A stretch of DNA of 64,000 nucleotides. Origin: Streptomyces sp. CB02980. GTDB taxonomy: Bacteria > Actinomycetota > Actinomycetes > Streptomycetales > Streptomycetaceae. Of this stretch, positions 33,047 to 40,577 are shown piece by piece (the first letter of the stretch is position 1; each line of letters begins with the position of its first letter). A program made the translations under genes and the position numbers. The notes under the pieces are model-generated. The model worked only from the letters and a program-made list of their open reading frames with translations, did no database searches and was not told the DNA's origin. The DNA lies in NCBI RefSeq assembly GCF_014451325.2, contig NZ_JACSCH020000009.1, positions 186,001 through 250,000 of the forward strand. Reading direction: 5' to 3'.

Positions 33047-33505
33047 TCAGAGCGCGAGCTTGAAGCCCTCGTGGCTGCGCGCGTACCCCAGGGAGGCGTA
33101 GAAGCGGTGGGCGTCCGTCCGCCGCTTGCCGCTGGTCAGCTGGACCAGCGCGCAGCCGCGTTCCCGCGCGCGTGCCGAGGCCCGCTCCATCAGCTCCCGG
33201 CCGAGGCCGCCGCCGCGCCGGTCGGCCCGGATCCGGACCGCCTCGACCAGGGCCCGCTCGCCGCCGCCCTGGCCGAGCCCCGGGATGTACGTGACCTGGA
33301 GGCAGCCCAGGACCAGCTCACCGTCCGTCAGGACCAGCATCTCGTTGCGCGGATCGGCCTCGATGTCCGCGAAGGCCCGCTCGTACGCCTCTGTGACGGT
33401 GACCGAGCAGGGGTCCACGACCGTGTCCTCGTCGGCCAGGAGCGCGAGGACGGCGGGAAGTTCGGCGCGGGTCGCGGGGCGCAGGGTCAGGTCACGAAGG
33501 ATCAT
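33047..33505 (-). CDS. GNAT-family N-acetyltransferase
   Basis: This 152-residue GNAT-fold protein has the acetyl-CoA pyrophosphate loop in RIRADRRGGGLGRELMERA (shortened from about residues 94-112) and the C-terminal strand-helix LTSGKRRTDAHRFYASLGYARSHEGFKL. Such proteins acetylate small molecules or protein N-termini; the substrate is unknown. ATG at 33505 is used. Its start faces the SoxR box at 33538-33555, so divergent control together with the monooxygenase gene is possible. Confidence 0.88.
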   Translation of the reverse strand: MILRDLTLRPATRAELPAVLALLADEDTVVDPCSVTVTEAYERAFADIEADPRNEMLVLTDGELVLGCLQVTYIPGLGQGGGERALVEAVRIRADRRGGGLGRELMERASARARERGCALVQLTSGKRRTDAHRFYASLGYARSHEGFKLAL

Positions 33506-33537
33506 GGCGCGAAGTCTCGCACGGGAACGGGGGTTGA

Positions 33538-33555
33538 CCTCAACCAAGGTTGAGG
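33538..33555. promoter_or_regulatory. SoxR operator (SoxR box)
   Basis: CCTCAACCAAGGTTGAGG is a perfect 8-bp inverted repeat with a 2-base centre. It matches the SoxR binding site known from E. coli soxS (CCTCAAGTTAACTTGAGG). TTGACC at 33534-33539 overlaps its left end and would be a -35 element, with the operator in the spacer as MerR-family activators require. It is 49 bases before the monooxygenase ATG and 33 bases from the divergent GNAT start. Confidence 0.88.
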
Positions 33556-33603
33556 GACGACGGTGGAGCGATCCGAGGAACCCCCGAGGAACAGGAGACC
33601 CTC

Positions 33604-34317
33604 ATGAACGCCGTCGCCCACCCCGATGCCCGCCCCGACCTCCACCGCCCCGGAGTCGACGCCGTCCTCGTCAGCACCTGGAAGGTCGGCACCCCCGAGC
33701 GCCAGCGCGCGGCCGTCGACGCCATCCGCAAGGCCTGGGAGAGCAGGGAATGGCCCGACCTCGGGCTCCTCTCGTACAGCGTCTACGCCGGGACCGACGG
33801 GGACACGCTGCTGCACTACTCGCAGTGGACCGCCGAGCAGGCCTACGAGGACTTCGTCCGCACCTACCGCGACGACCGGAACGCCGAGATCGACGCCGCC
33901 GTACCCGGCATCGAGCGGGTGGAACTCCGCCGCTACGCCCCGATCCACCGGTCCGCCGTCCTCGGCGCGACGAGCACGGGGGAGCTGCCCGGGGTCGTCG
34001 TGATCGTCGAGGCCGACTTCGACGGACCCGACGCGGGACGCCGGCGGGCCTGGGTGGAGACCGTGTTCACCGCCGTCGACGAGGACGCGGCGCTGCGGCC
34101 GGGGGTCAGCGGGACCAGCGTCCAGTTCCATCTGTCCACCGACGGCGGCCGGGTCCTGAACTACGCCGAGTGGGAGAGCGAGCGGGCCCATGAGGAGTGG
34201 CTGGCCGACGACGGCCGGCTGAGCCCGGCCTGGGCACGGGTGCACCACTACCCGGGGCTCGTGGGCAGCCGGGTGAAGCGGTACACGCCCGCGCTCAGCC
34301 TGAGCGCGGGCGTGTGA
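33604..34317 (+). CDS. Duplicated ABM-domain monooxygenase, SoxR-controlled
   Basis: The 237-residue protein consists of two ferredoxin-like antibiotic-biosynthesis-monooxygenase (ABM) half-repeats. The first is about residues 15-110 (VDAVLVSTWKVGTPERQRAAVDAIRK...LLHYSQWTAEQAYEDFV). The second is about 118-230 (GVVVIVEADFDGPDAGRRRAWVETV...VLNYAEWESERAHEEWL). ABM proteins act on quinone-like or polyketide substrates without cofactors. The SoxR box upstream indicates induction by redox-active compounds. I recall that an ABM monooxygenase in this neighbourhood belongs to the S. coelicolor SoxR regulon. The last codons form a terminator arm. Confidence 0.85.
   Translation: MNAVAHPDARPDLHRPGVDAVLVSTWKVGTPERQRAAVDAIRKAWESREWPDLGLLSYSVYAGTDGDTLLHYSQWTAEQAYEDFVRTYRDDRNAEIDAAVPGIERVELRRYAPIHRSAVLGATSTGELPGVVVIVEADFDGPDAGRRRAWVETVFTAVDEDAALRPGVSGTSVQFHLSTDGGRVLNYAEWESERAHEEWLADDGRLSPAWARVHHYPGLVGSRVKRYTPALSLSAGV
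34283..34315. terminator. Terminator hairpin overlapping a stop codon
   Basis: A perfect 15-bp stem (34283-34297 with 34301-34315) closes a GCC loop. It is built from the last ten codons of the monooxygenase gene and reaches its TGA stop. The convergent nuclease gene ends at 34372. Confidence 0.78.
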
Positions 34318-34371
34318 CACGGCCGGACGGTCCGGAGCGGCTCGTCGCCGCGCCGGACCGCCCCCGGGTGA

Positions 34372-36231
34372 CTACGGGCGGAAGCGCACGACCTGGGGGT
34401 CGTGGTCGCTGTCCTGGTCGGCGAACTCCGCGTTGATGTGGACGCTGTCGTACTCGAAGTGGCGCACGCCGGGGCTCGTCAGGATCTGGTCGAGCACCTG
34501 GCTGTTGCCCTGGAAGACGTACGAGTAGCGCTCGCTGCGCGGCAGCGACTTCACGGCCGGGTAGAGCGCGCCGCCGTCGGTCAGCGCCTTCGTCGTCCCG
34601 GAGAACTCGAAGTCGTTGATGTCACCGACGACGAGGACGTCGGCCTGCTTCTCGACCGCGAGGAGCTGCTTCACGAAGCCGTTGACGGACTGCGCCTGGA
34701 GCAGTCGCTTCGCCTCGGAGGAGCGGACCGGCGGCTGGTGGTGCGAGACGATGGACTCGTCGCCGCCCTTCGAACCGAAGTGGTTGGCGATCACGAAGAC
34801 GGTACGGCCGCGGAAGACGAACTCGCCCGCGAGCGGCTTGCGGCTGCTCTCCCAGGCGGTGTTCGCCGGGTCGATCCGGCCGGGGGAGACCGTCAGGGCG
34901 GCGTGGCCCTTGCGGCCCGTCACGCCGGTGGCGGAGGTCGCGTCGGTGGCCGCGCGGTCCGTGAAGGAGACCCGCTCGGGGTTGAAGAGGAAGACCTGAC
35001 GGATATTGCCGCCGGGCTCGCCGCCGTCCTTGTTGTTCTCCGGGTCGACCGAGCGCCACTCGTACGCCGGGCCGCCGGCCGCCACGATCGCGTCCGTGAA
35101 CTTCTTCACCGTCTGGTCGGCGGCGACCGTGCCGTCGTTCTTGGCGCCGTTGTTGTCCTGGATCTCCTCCAGGGCGAGGATGTCGGGCGAGGCGAGGTTG
35201 GTGACGACCGCCTTCGCGAGCGCGTCGAACTTCTCCTGCGGGTCGCTCGGGTCGAGGTTCTCCACGTTGTACGTGGCCACGGCCAGCTCGTTCCTGTGCT
35301 GCCTGTCCGTGGACTCGCGCTCCAGGCCGCGGTCGACGACCGTGCCGAGGGTGCGGGCGGTGATCGTGTAGCCGCCGAACTGGTTGAAGTCGAGCGGGCC
35401 CTCGGTGGTGCCGGTCAGCCGGTCTCCGACGTTCGCCTTGGGGAACGGCTGCTGGGCGATCGGGGTCAGCGACTGGATCTGGAGCCGGCCGGTGTTCTGC
35501 GACTCGTACGAGCCGTAGACCGTGCCGCCGCGCCGGTTGCGGTTCTCCCAGGGCTTCACCGTGACCCACAGCTCGGAGTACGGGTCGGTGGCGCCGACCA
35601 CGCGCGAGGAGCCGATCCGGACGTTGGTGCCCTCCAGGGACTCGTAGTAGTCCAGGGCGTACGTGCGGGGGTTCAGGGTCAGGCCGTTGACCGAGCCCCC
35701 TGCGGCCGGGTCGCCCTCAGGGGCGTACACGCCGGGAACCGACCAGGACGAGATCGTCACCGGGGCCGGGACGGCGTTGCCCTGCGAGACCACGGTGACG
35801 ACCGGCTTGGAGATCTGGGTCAGCGACTGGTTGCCGGAGTTCAGCCCGCCGGGGACGTACTCCGTGACCGTGCCGCTCAGGCTGACAGCGTCGCCGACGG
35901 CGACCGTCGGGACGGAGCTCGTGAAGACGAAGAGGCCCTCGCTGGTGGCCGGATCGGCGTCGCCCTCGGGGTCCTGGATCCAGAAGCCGCGCGAGCCGTA
36001 GGTGCGGACGCCGGTGACGATGCCCGTCACGCCGGTGACCTGCTTGCCGACGAGCGGCGAGACGCGCGTGGTGCCCTGGATGTCGTGGATGCGGACACCG
36101 GCCGCGTCCTCGGCGGCGGCGTTCGTCGAACCGGCCAGCAGGCCCGCGGCGAGGGCGGCGGCGACGACGGCGGAGACCGCGGCGGAGCGCGCGACGGTGC
36201 GGCCGGCAGATCTCGGTATGGAGGAAGGCAT
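34372..36231 (-). CDS. Secreted endonuclease/exonuclease/phosphatase-family nuclease
   Basis: This 619-residue exported protein has a signal peptide of about 40 residues (RSAAVSAVVAAALAAGLLAGSTNAAA). A beta-rich OB-fold-like region follows (about 45-330). The C-terminal EEP-fold catalytic domain (about 335-619) has VATYNVENLDPSD, ILALEEIQDN, FVIANHFGSKGGDE, VVGDINDFEFS and the final SDHDPQVVRF, covering the Asn/Glu/Asp/His active-site set. It resembles extracellular DNases of the ExeM/NucH type. ATG 36231 has a GGAG site. A -35 TTGACA (36312-36307) with a PHO-like triple repeat just upstream suggests induction by phosphate starvation. Confidence 0.88.
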   Translation of the reverse strand: MPSSIPRSAGRTVARSAAVSAVVAAALAAGLLAGSTNAAAEDAAGVRIHDIQGTTRVSPLVGKQVTGVTGIVTGVRTYGSRGFWIQDPEGDADPATSEGLFVFTSSVPTVAVGDAVSLSGTVTEYVPGGLNSGNQSLTQISKPVVTVVSQGNAVPAPVTISSWSVPGVYAPEGDPAAGGSVNGLTLNPRTYALDYYESLEGTNVRIGSSRVVGATDPYSELWVTVKPWENRNRRGGTVYGSYESQNTGRLQIQSLTPIAQQPFPKANVGDRLTGTTEGPLDFNQFGGYTITARTLGTVVDRGLERESTDRQHRNELAVATYNVENLDPSDPQEKFDALAKAVVTNLASPDILALEEIQDNNGAKNDGTVAADQTVKKFTDAIVAAGGPAYEWRSVDPENNKDGGEPGGNIRQVFLFNPERVSFTDRAATDATSATGVTGRKGHAALTVSPGRIDPANTAWESSRKPLAGEFVFRGRTVFVIANHFGSKGGDESIVSHHQPPVRSSEAKRLLQAQSVNGFVKQLLAVEKQADVLVVGDINDFEFSGTTKALTDGGALYPAVKSLPRSERYSYVFQGNSQVLDQILTSPGVRHFEYDSVHINAEFADQDSDHDPQVVRFRP

Positions 36232-36306
36232 CAGGGGGCTCCGAGGGTACTTGGAGGAACGGCAGATGAATCTACGCGCGTCAATCTCTTTGCATCGCGC
36301 CCAACT

Positions 36307-36350
36307 TGTCAAGAGTCGACGGGTGTACGAAGGCTGACGGACACATGAAC
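36307..36350 (-). promoter_or_regulatory. Candidate PHO box and promoter of the nuclease gene
   Basis: Read on the minus strand, three contiguous 11-mers (36350-36340, 36339-36329, 36328-36318) are GTTCATGTGTC, CGTCAGCCTTC and GTACACCCGTC. They match the Streptomyces PhoP direct-repeat unit GTTCACC at GT-CA or GTCA positions. Five bases later comes TTGACA (36312-36307), the correct place for a PhoP-activated -35. The -10 is weak. Confidence 0.5.
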
Positions 36351-36470
36351 CGACGGACGGCCCCCCGGATGCGTCTACGCTGAGAGCCGCGCTCCGAGCC
36401 CGTCTCCGAGCCCCTTTCACGCCTTCACCCGCCACCCTTCACCCACGGACGCGTCGAGGAGACCCCCCAG

Positions 36471-37931
36471 ATGTCAGCGGAGCACCCCACCCTTCCCCCC
36501 GTTCGGCTGCGTGCGGACGCGGAGCTGGCGCGGGACGCGCTGGCGGCCCCTCTCCTCGCGAACGCGGTACGGCTCGCCCGCTGGGCCGGACCCGACACCC
36601 GGGTCGACGCGGGCGGCGAGCTCGTCGACGAGCAACTTCCCGAGGCCGTCGAGGTCCTGGGCCTCACCGACGACGAGGACGGCGAGATCTCGGCGGGCGA
36701 CGCCTGGCGCCTCGCCGTCGACACCGGCCTGGTGAACGTCGAGGACGGCGAGGAGGACGAGGCGGGTGACGCCCCCGGGCGGGCCTCGGCCGGTGACAAC
36801 CTCGCGGTCGTCACGGCCGGTTCGCCCCAGGACGTCCTCGCGCTCTGGCTGGACGGCTTCGACGCGGTCTTCGCCGACGCCGTCGCCCCGGTCCTCGACG
36901 ACCTGGACGAGATCGTCGGCGAGGACGGCGAGATCGACATCGAGTCGCTCGACTGGGACCCCGAGATCGAGGCCGAGTTCCTCGAGGGCGTCCTCGGCAA
37001 CCTCTACCTGCTCACCGTCAGCGAGGGCGGGCCCGGTGAGGGCCCGGTGCCGCTGCCCGCGCTCGCCGCGTCGATGGTGGTCCCCGACGACATGGGCGAA
37101 CCGACCGACGACGTCCTGGAGCAGGTCTCGGACGCGATGATGCGGCTCGACGAGCAGTTCCGGCTGCTCGAACCGATCGGGCTCGTCGAGTACCAGCCCG
37201 TCGACGAGGCGCTGATGGCAGAGGAGGGCGAGGAGCCCGCGCCGCCCATCGACGACGAAGACGTCACCCGGTACGGCATGGTCCGGCTCACCGAGCTCGG
37301 TCTCTACGGCGTCCGGGCCCGGATGCTGGACGCCGGCGTGGACGCCCCCGCCGTCGGCGACCTCGCCGGCAAGGGCGCCGACGCGCTGCTCGACGGGATC
37401 TCCGGCTACCCGGAGGCCGCCGCCCGCGAGGAGACCGCCGCCTGGCTGACCGGCCGCGACGCGCTCACCGCCGCCCGCGAGCTGCTGCACGCCGCGCGCG
37501 GCTCGGACGCCGGCTCGCCGCTGCGCCGCCTCCACTGCCAGCAGACGCTGTCCCTGGTGGGCGCGGAGGCGGAGCCCGCGGTACGGGAGGTCCTGGACGA
37601 TGCGGAACTCGGCGGCCTCGCGCGGGTCTGGCTCGCGGAGCGGGGCGCGGCGGACGTGCCCGCGCCGCCGGAGTCGATGATCTTCTGGCTGGCGATCGAC
37701 ACGATCGCGGCCCAGCTCGACGCGGAAGGCGACCTGGAGGAGCTCCAGGAGCTGATCGAGGGGCTCACGGGGCGCCACAGCGGCTTCTTCGAGGCGGCCT
37801 GGCGGGTGGAGCACCCGGCGACCGCGGAGGTCCTGGAGGCGATGGGGCGTCTGCACCGCGACAAGAGCGCGGCGAAGGAGGCCCGCAAGGCGGCCTTCAA
37901 GGCCCGGTCGCGGGCGGGGTCGGGGTCGTAG
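36471..37931 (+). CDS. Acidic conserved hypothetical protein, 486 aa
   Basis: The function is not recognised. This 486-residue soluble protein is strongly acidic in its first half (for example DDLDEIVGEDGEIDIESLDWDPEIEAEF around residues 143-170). The helical C-terminal half has HEAT-like features (AAREETAAWLTGRDALTAARELLHAARG) and ends in a basic tail (KSAAKEARKAAFKARSRAG). No signal peptide or membrane helix is visible. The ATG at 36471 follows GAGGAGACC. It lies between the secreted nuclease and the PhoX-like phosphatase. The protein seems restricted to Streptomyces relatives as far as I recall. Confidence 0.8.
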   Translation: MSAEHPTLPPVRLRADAELARDALAAPLLANAVRLARWAGPDTRVDAGGELVDEQLPEAVEVLGLTDDEDGEISAGDAWRLAVDTGLVNVEDGEEDEAGDAPGRASAGDNLAVVTAGSPQDVLALWLDGFDAVFADAVAPVLDDLDEIVGEDGEIDIESLDWDPEIEAEFLEGVLGNLYLLTVSEGGPGEGPVPLPALAASMVVPDDMGEPTDDVLEQVSDAMMRLDEQFRLLEPIGLVEYQPVDEALMAEEGEEPAPPIDDEDVTRYGMVRLTELGLYGVRARMLDAGVDAPAVGDLAGKGADALLDGISGYPEAAAREETAAWLTGRDALTAARELLHAARGSDAGSPLRRLHCQQTLSLVGAEAEPAVREVLDDAELGGLARVWLAERGAADVPAPPESMIFWLAIDTIAAQLDAEGDLEELQELIEGLTGRHSGFFEAAWRVEHPATAEVLEAMGRLHRDKSAAKEARKAAFKARSRAGSGS

Positions 37932-37997
37932 CGGCGCGGAACGGACGGGGAGCCGACCGCGGGGGACCGGTGGGCCGGGCGCGCCGGGCGGGCGTGG

Positions 37998-38089
37998 CCG
38001 GGGCTGCCGGACGACCGTGGTCCGGGCTGCCGGACGGCCGGGGCCGCGTCGGCCGGGCGGCGGGGGTCGCGTCGGCCGGGTGGCCGTGG
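37998..38089. repeat. Degenerate 23-bp tandem repeat (4 units)
   Basis: Four contiguous 23-bp units start at 37998, 38021, 38044 and 38067. Units 1 and 2 differ at 4 of 23 bases, as do units 3 and 4, so a 46-bp higher-order pattern is suggested. It lies between the acidic hypothetical gene and the PHO-like box of the phosphatase gene. Confidence 0.6.
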
Positions 38090-38118
38090 CCGGGGCGCCG
38101 GGCTGTGCGCCCGGCGGT

Positions 38119-38151
38119 GTTCCCGTGGCGTTCAGGCGGTGTTCGTTGCGG
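38119..38151 (+). promoter_or_regulatory. Candidate PHO box upstream of the PhoX-like phosphatase
   Basis: Three contiguous 11-mers, GTTCCCGTGGC, GTTCAGGCGGT and GTTCGTTGCGG, each begin with GTTC, as in the 11-nt direct-repeat units bound by Streptomyces PhoP. The box ends 51 bases before the phosphatase ATG. No strong -10 was found. Confidence 0.5.
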
Positions 38152-38202
38152 CGCGGGAGGGTGGCCCGCGACATCCGGGCCAGCACAGGGAGAACGCCAC
38201 AC

Positions 38203-39651
38203 ATGCCCCTCAACCGCAGAGAGTTCACGAAGCAGTCCGCCGTCGCCGGTGCGGGCCTCGCCCTCACCGGTGTCGTCGGCGCTCTCGCCACCGCGCCCGA
38301 GGCCCTCGCCTCCGACGACCTGGAGACGTACGGAGCCGGTCACGGCCACGACCACGGTCATGGGCACGGTCACGGCCACCGGCTCGGGTACGGAGAGCTC
38401 GTCGCCGACCCCGAGGGGATGCTCGCCCTGCCCGCCGGGTTCTCGTACCGCGTCATCACCCACAGCGGTGTGACCCGGCTGGAGTCCGGCGAGTTCACGC
38501 CCTCCAACCACGACGGCACCGCCGCCTTCGCCGGACCGCGCGGCACCACGTACCTGGTCAACAACCACGAGCTCAAGGGCACCCGCGACAAGTGGGACCA
38601 CCCGGTCCCGCTCACCGAGGGGCTGGTCTACGACCCGGCCGCGGCCGGCGGCTGCACGGTCGTCGAGGTGCACCGGGACGGCACCGTCGCCGAGTGGGTC
38701 GGCATCGCCGGCACCTCCACCAACTGCGCGGGCGGCAGCACCGCCTGGGGCACCTGGCTGACGGGCGAGGAGAACTCGGACCGCGCCGGCGTCAACGGCA
38801 TGACCAAGGACCACGGGTACATCTTCGAGGTCGACCCGCGCGACCGCCGCGCCAACCGCGCCCCCAAGCCGGTGAAGGCCTTCGGCCGGTACGACCACGA
38901 GGCCGTCGTCATCGACCCCAAGCGCGGCCACGCCTACCTCACCGAGGACGCCTCCAACCCCAACGGGCTGCTCTTCCGCTGGGTGCCGCCGAGGGGCTTC
39001 GAGCACGGCCGCGGCAAGCTCCGTACCCTCGCCGACGACGCAGGTGTGCTCCAGGCCGCCAAGTGCATCGACTCCGCGGGCCGCTTCGTGGACGACCTCT
39101 CCCGGGCGAGCCGGATCGGCACCGTCTACGGCGTGGACTGGGTCGACGTCCCGGACCGTGACGGCCGCACCGTCTCCGTCCGCAAGCAGTTCACGGACGG
39201 CCAGGTCACCCGCGCCCGCAAGCTGGAGGGCATGTGGTGGGCCGACGGCGGCGCGTACGTCGTCTCCTCCTACGCGCGCGAGGAGAGCCCCGGCGCCGCG
39301 CACGACGGCCAGGTCTGGTTCTACGACCCCAAGCGCCGCACCGTCACCCTCAAGGTGCTGCTCGGCGTGAACGCCGCCCCGGACGTGGACGGCGCCTACG
39401 ACGGCCCCGACAACATCACCGTCTCCCCGTACGGCGGGCTCGTCATCGCCGAGGACGGCGAGGGCGTCCAGCACCTCTTCGGCGCCACCGACTCGGGCCG
39501 CACCTACCCGATCGCCCGCAACGACCTCAACGGCAGCGAGTTCACCGGCGTGACCTTCTCGCCCGACGGTGACACGCTGTTCGCCAACATCCAGGACCCG
39601 GGCATCATGGTGGCGATCACCGGCCCGTGGCGCCGCCAGCCGCGCCGCTGA
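38203..39651 (+). CDS. PhoX/DUF839-family alkaline phosphatase, Tat-exported
   Basis: This 482-residue exported protein has a twin-arginine signal (NRREFTKQSAVAGAGLALTG, cleavage near ALA-S about residue 36). A His-rich stretch follows the signal (HGHDHGHGHGHGHR, about residues 47-60), perhaps metal-binding. The rest is the beta-propeller-like DUF839/PhoX domain with NNHELKGTRDKWDHP, GTWLTGEENSDRAG, RYDHEAVVIDPKRGHAYLTED, GMWWADGGAYVVSS, GPDNITVSPYGGLVIAEDGEG and FTGVTFSPDGDTLFANIQDPG. These proteins are Ca/Fe-dependent phosphomonoesterases. The PHO-like box upstream fits phosphate control, and the nearby nuclease would supply substrates. Confidence 0.9.
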   Translation: MPLNRREFTKQSAVAGAGLALTGVVGALATAPEALASDDLETYGAGHGHDHGHGHGHGHRLGYGELVADPEGMLALPAGFSYRVITHSGVTRLESGEFTPSNHDGTAAFAGPRGTTYLVNNHELKGTRDKWDHPVPLTEGLVYDPAAAGGCTVVEVHRDGTVAEWVGIAGTSTNCAGGSTAWGTWLTGEENSDRAGVNGMTKDHGYIFEVDPRDRRANRAPKPVKAFGRYDHEAVVIDPKRGHAYLTEDASNPNGLLFRWVPPRGFEHGRGKLRTLADDAGVLQAAKCIDSAGRFVDDLSRASRIGTVYGVDWVDVPDRDGRTVSVRKQFTDGQVTRARKLEGMWWADGGAYVVSSYAREESPGAAHDGQVWFYDPKRRTVTLKVLLGVNAAPDVDGAYDGPDNITVSPYGGLVIAEDGEGVQHLFGATDSGRTYPIARNDLNGSEFTGVTFSPDGDTLFANIQDPGIMVAITGPWRRQPRR

Positions 39652-39688
39652 CCCTCACCCGGCCTTCACTTCTGACCTCTGGTCAGCT

Positions 39689-39721
39689 CCATGGACTGAC
39701 ATTTAACATGTCAGTCCATGG
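39689..39721. promoter_or_regulatory. 14-bp palindromic operator covering a start codon
   Basis: CCATGGACTGACAT (39689-39702) is repeated in inverted orientation at 39708-39721 around a TTAAC spacer, a perfect match. The ATG of the GntR regulator (39718-39720) lies in the right arm, so binding would block the start. A second small repeat, CTGACC-TCT-GGTCAG (39672-39686), precedes it. No ribosome-binding site fits, so the transcript may be leaderless. Confidence 0.8.
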
Positions 39722-40461
39722 ACGCATTACGGCCCGTGGGCCGGACCCTGCTGCGCGACCGGGCCTACGAGGCGCTGCGCGAGGCCATCGTGCGCGGCGA
39801 CCTCGCCCCCGGCGCTCCGCTCAAGGACGCCGACCTCGCCGACCGGCTGGGACTCTCGCGCGCACCCGTGCGCGAGGCCCTGGCCCGGCTCGGCGACGAG
39901 GGGCTCGTCGAGTCCAAGCCGCAGAGCTACACGCGGGTCACCCGGCCGGTCAGCCGGGTCGTCCGGGACGCCGCCTCGGTGGTCCGGGTGATGCACGAAC
40001 TCGCCGCCAGGACCGGGGTACCCCTGCTGGGGCCGGAGGGCATCCGGGCCATGCGCGAGGCCAACGAGCGCTTCGCCGCGGCCGTCCGCGCCTCCGACGT
40101 CGAGGCCGCCCTCCACGCCGACGACGAGCTGCACCAGGTCCTCGTCGTCGCCAGCGGCAACCATGCCGCCGCCGCCACGATCGCGCGGTACACCCCCCTG
40201 ATCCGCCGTGTCGAGCGGCGTCTCTTCGGCGACGCCGGGAGCTGCGGCTCGGCCGAGCTGCACGCGCGGCTCATCGACGCGTGCGCGGCGGGGGACGCGG
40301 GGGAGGCGGTACGGGTCACCACGGAGATCTGGGCGGCCCTTGAGCAGCTCGCGGACGACGCCATCGAGGTGGCGGAGGTGACGGGCATTCCGGCGCCCGG
40401 GGCCCCCACGGCCCCCACGGCGCCCGGGTCCCTCACGGCGCCCGGGTCCGCGGCTCCGTAA
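39718..40461 (+). CDS. GntR-family (FCD) transcriptional regulator
   Basis: The 247-residue regulator has an N-terminal winged helix (about residues 10-70: LRDRAYEALREAIVRGDLAPG, LADRLGLSRAPVREALARLGDEGLV) and a C-terminal all-helical FCD effector domain (DDELHQVLVVASGN, AELHARLIDACAAGD). It ends in a low-complexity Ala/Pro/Gly/Thr tail of about 20 residues. Its start lies inside a perfect palindrome, which points to autorepression. ACC deaminase follows 116 bases downstream on the same strand, so it is the likely target. Confidence 0.9.
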   Translation: MDALRPVGRTLLRDRAYEALREAIVRGDLAPGAPLKDADLADRLGLSRAPVREALARLGDEGLVESKPQSYTRVTRPVSRVVRDAASVVRVMHELAARTGVPLLGPEGIRAMREANERFAAAVRASDVEAALHADDELHQVLVVASGNHAAAATIARYTPLIRRVERRLFGDAGSCGSAELHARLIDACAAGDAGEAVRVTTEIWAALEQLADDAIEVAEVTGIPAPGAPTAPTAPGSLTAPGSAAP

Positions 40462-40577
40462 CGAGCCTGTCCCACGTCCGTCCCGTGCCCGGCCCGCGAG
40501 GCCGTCCTCGCGTCCGGCCGCACCCGTCCCCGCGTCCAGGAACGTCGACCAGCAGCCGTCACTCACCGGGAGCCGCA

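Noticed and set aside
33017..33053. GCTCTGA/TCAGAGC inverted repeat between the SDR and GNAT genes
   Set aside because: The 7-bp stem has a 23-base loop, too weak to call a terminator.
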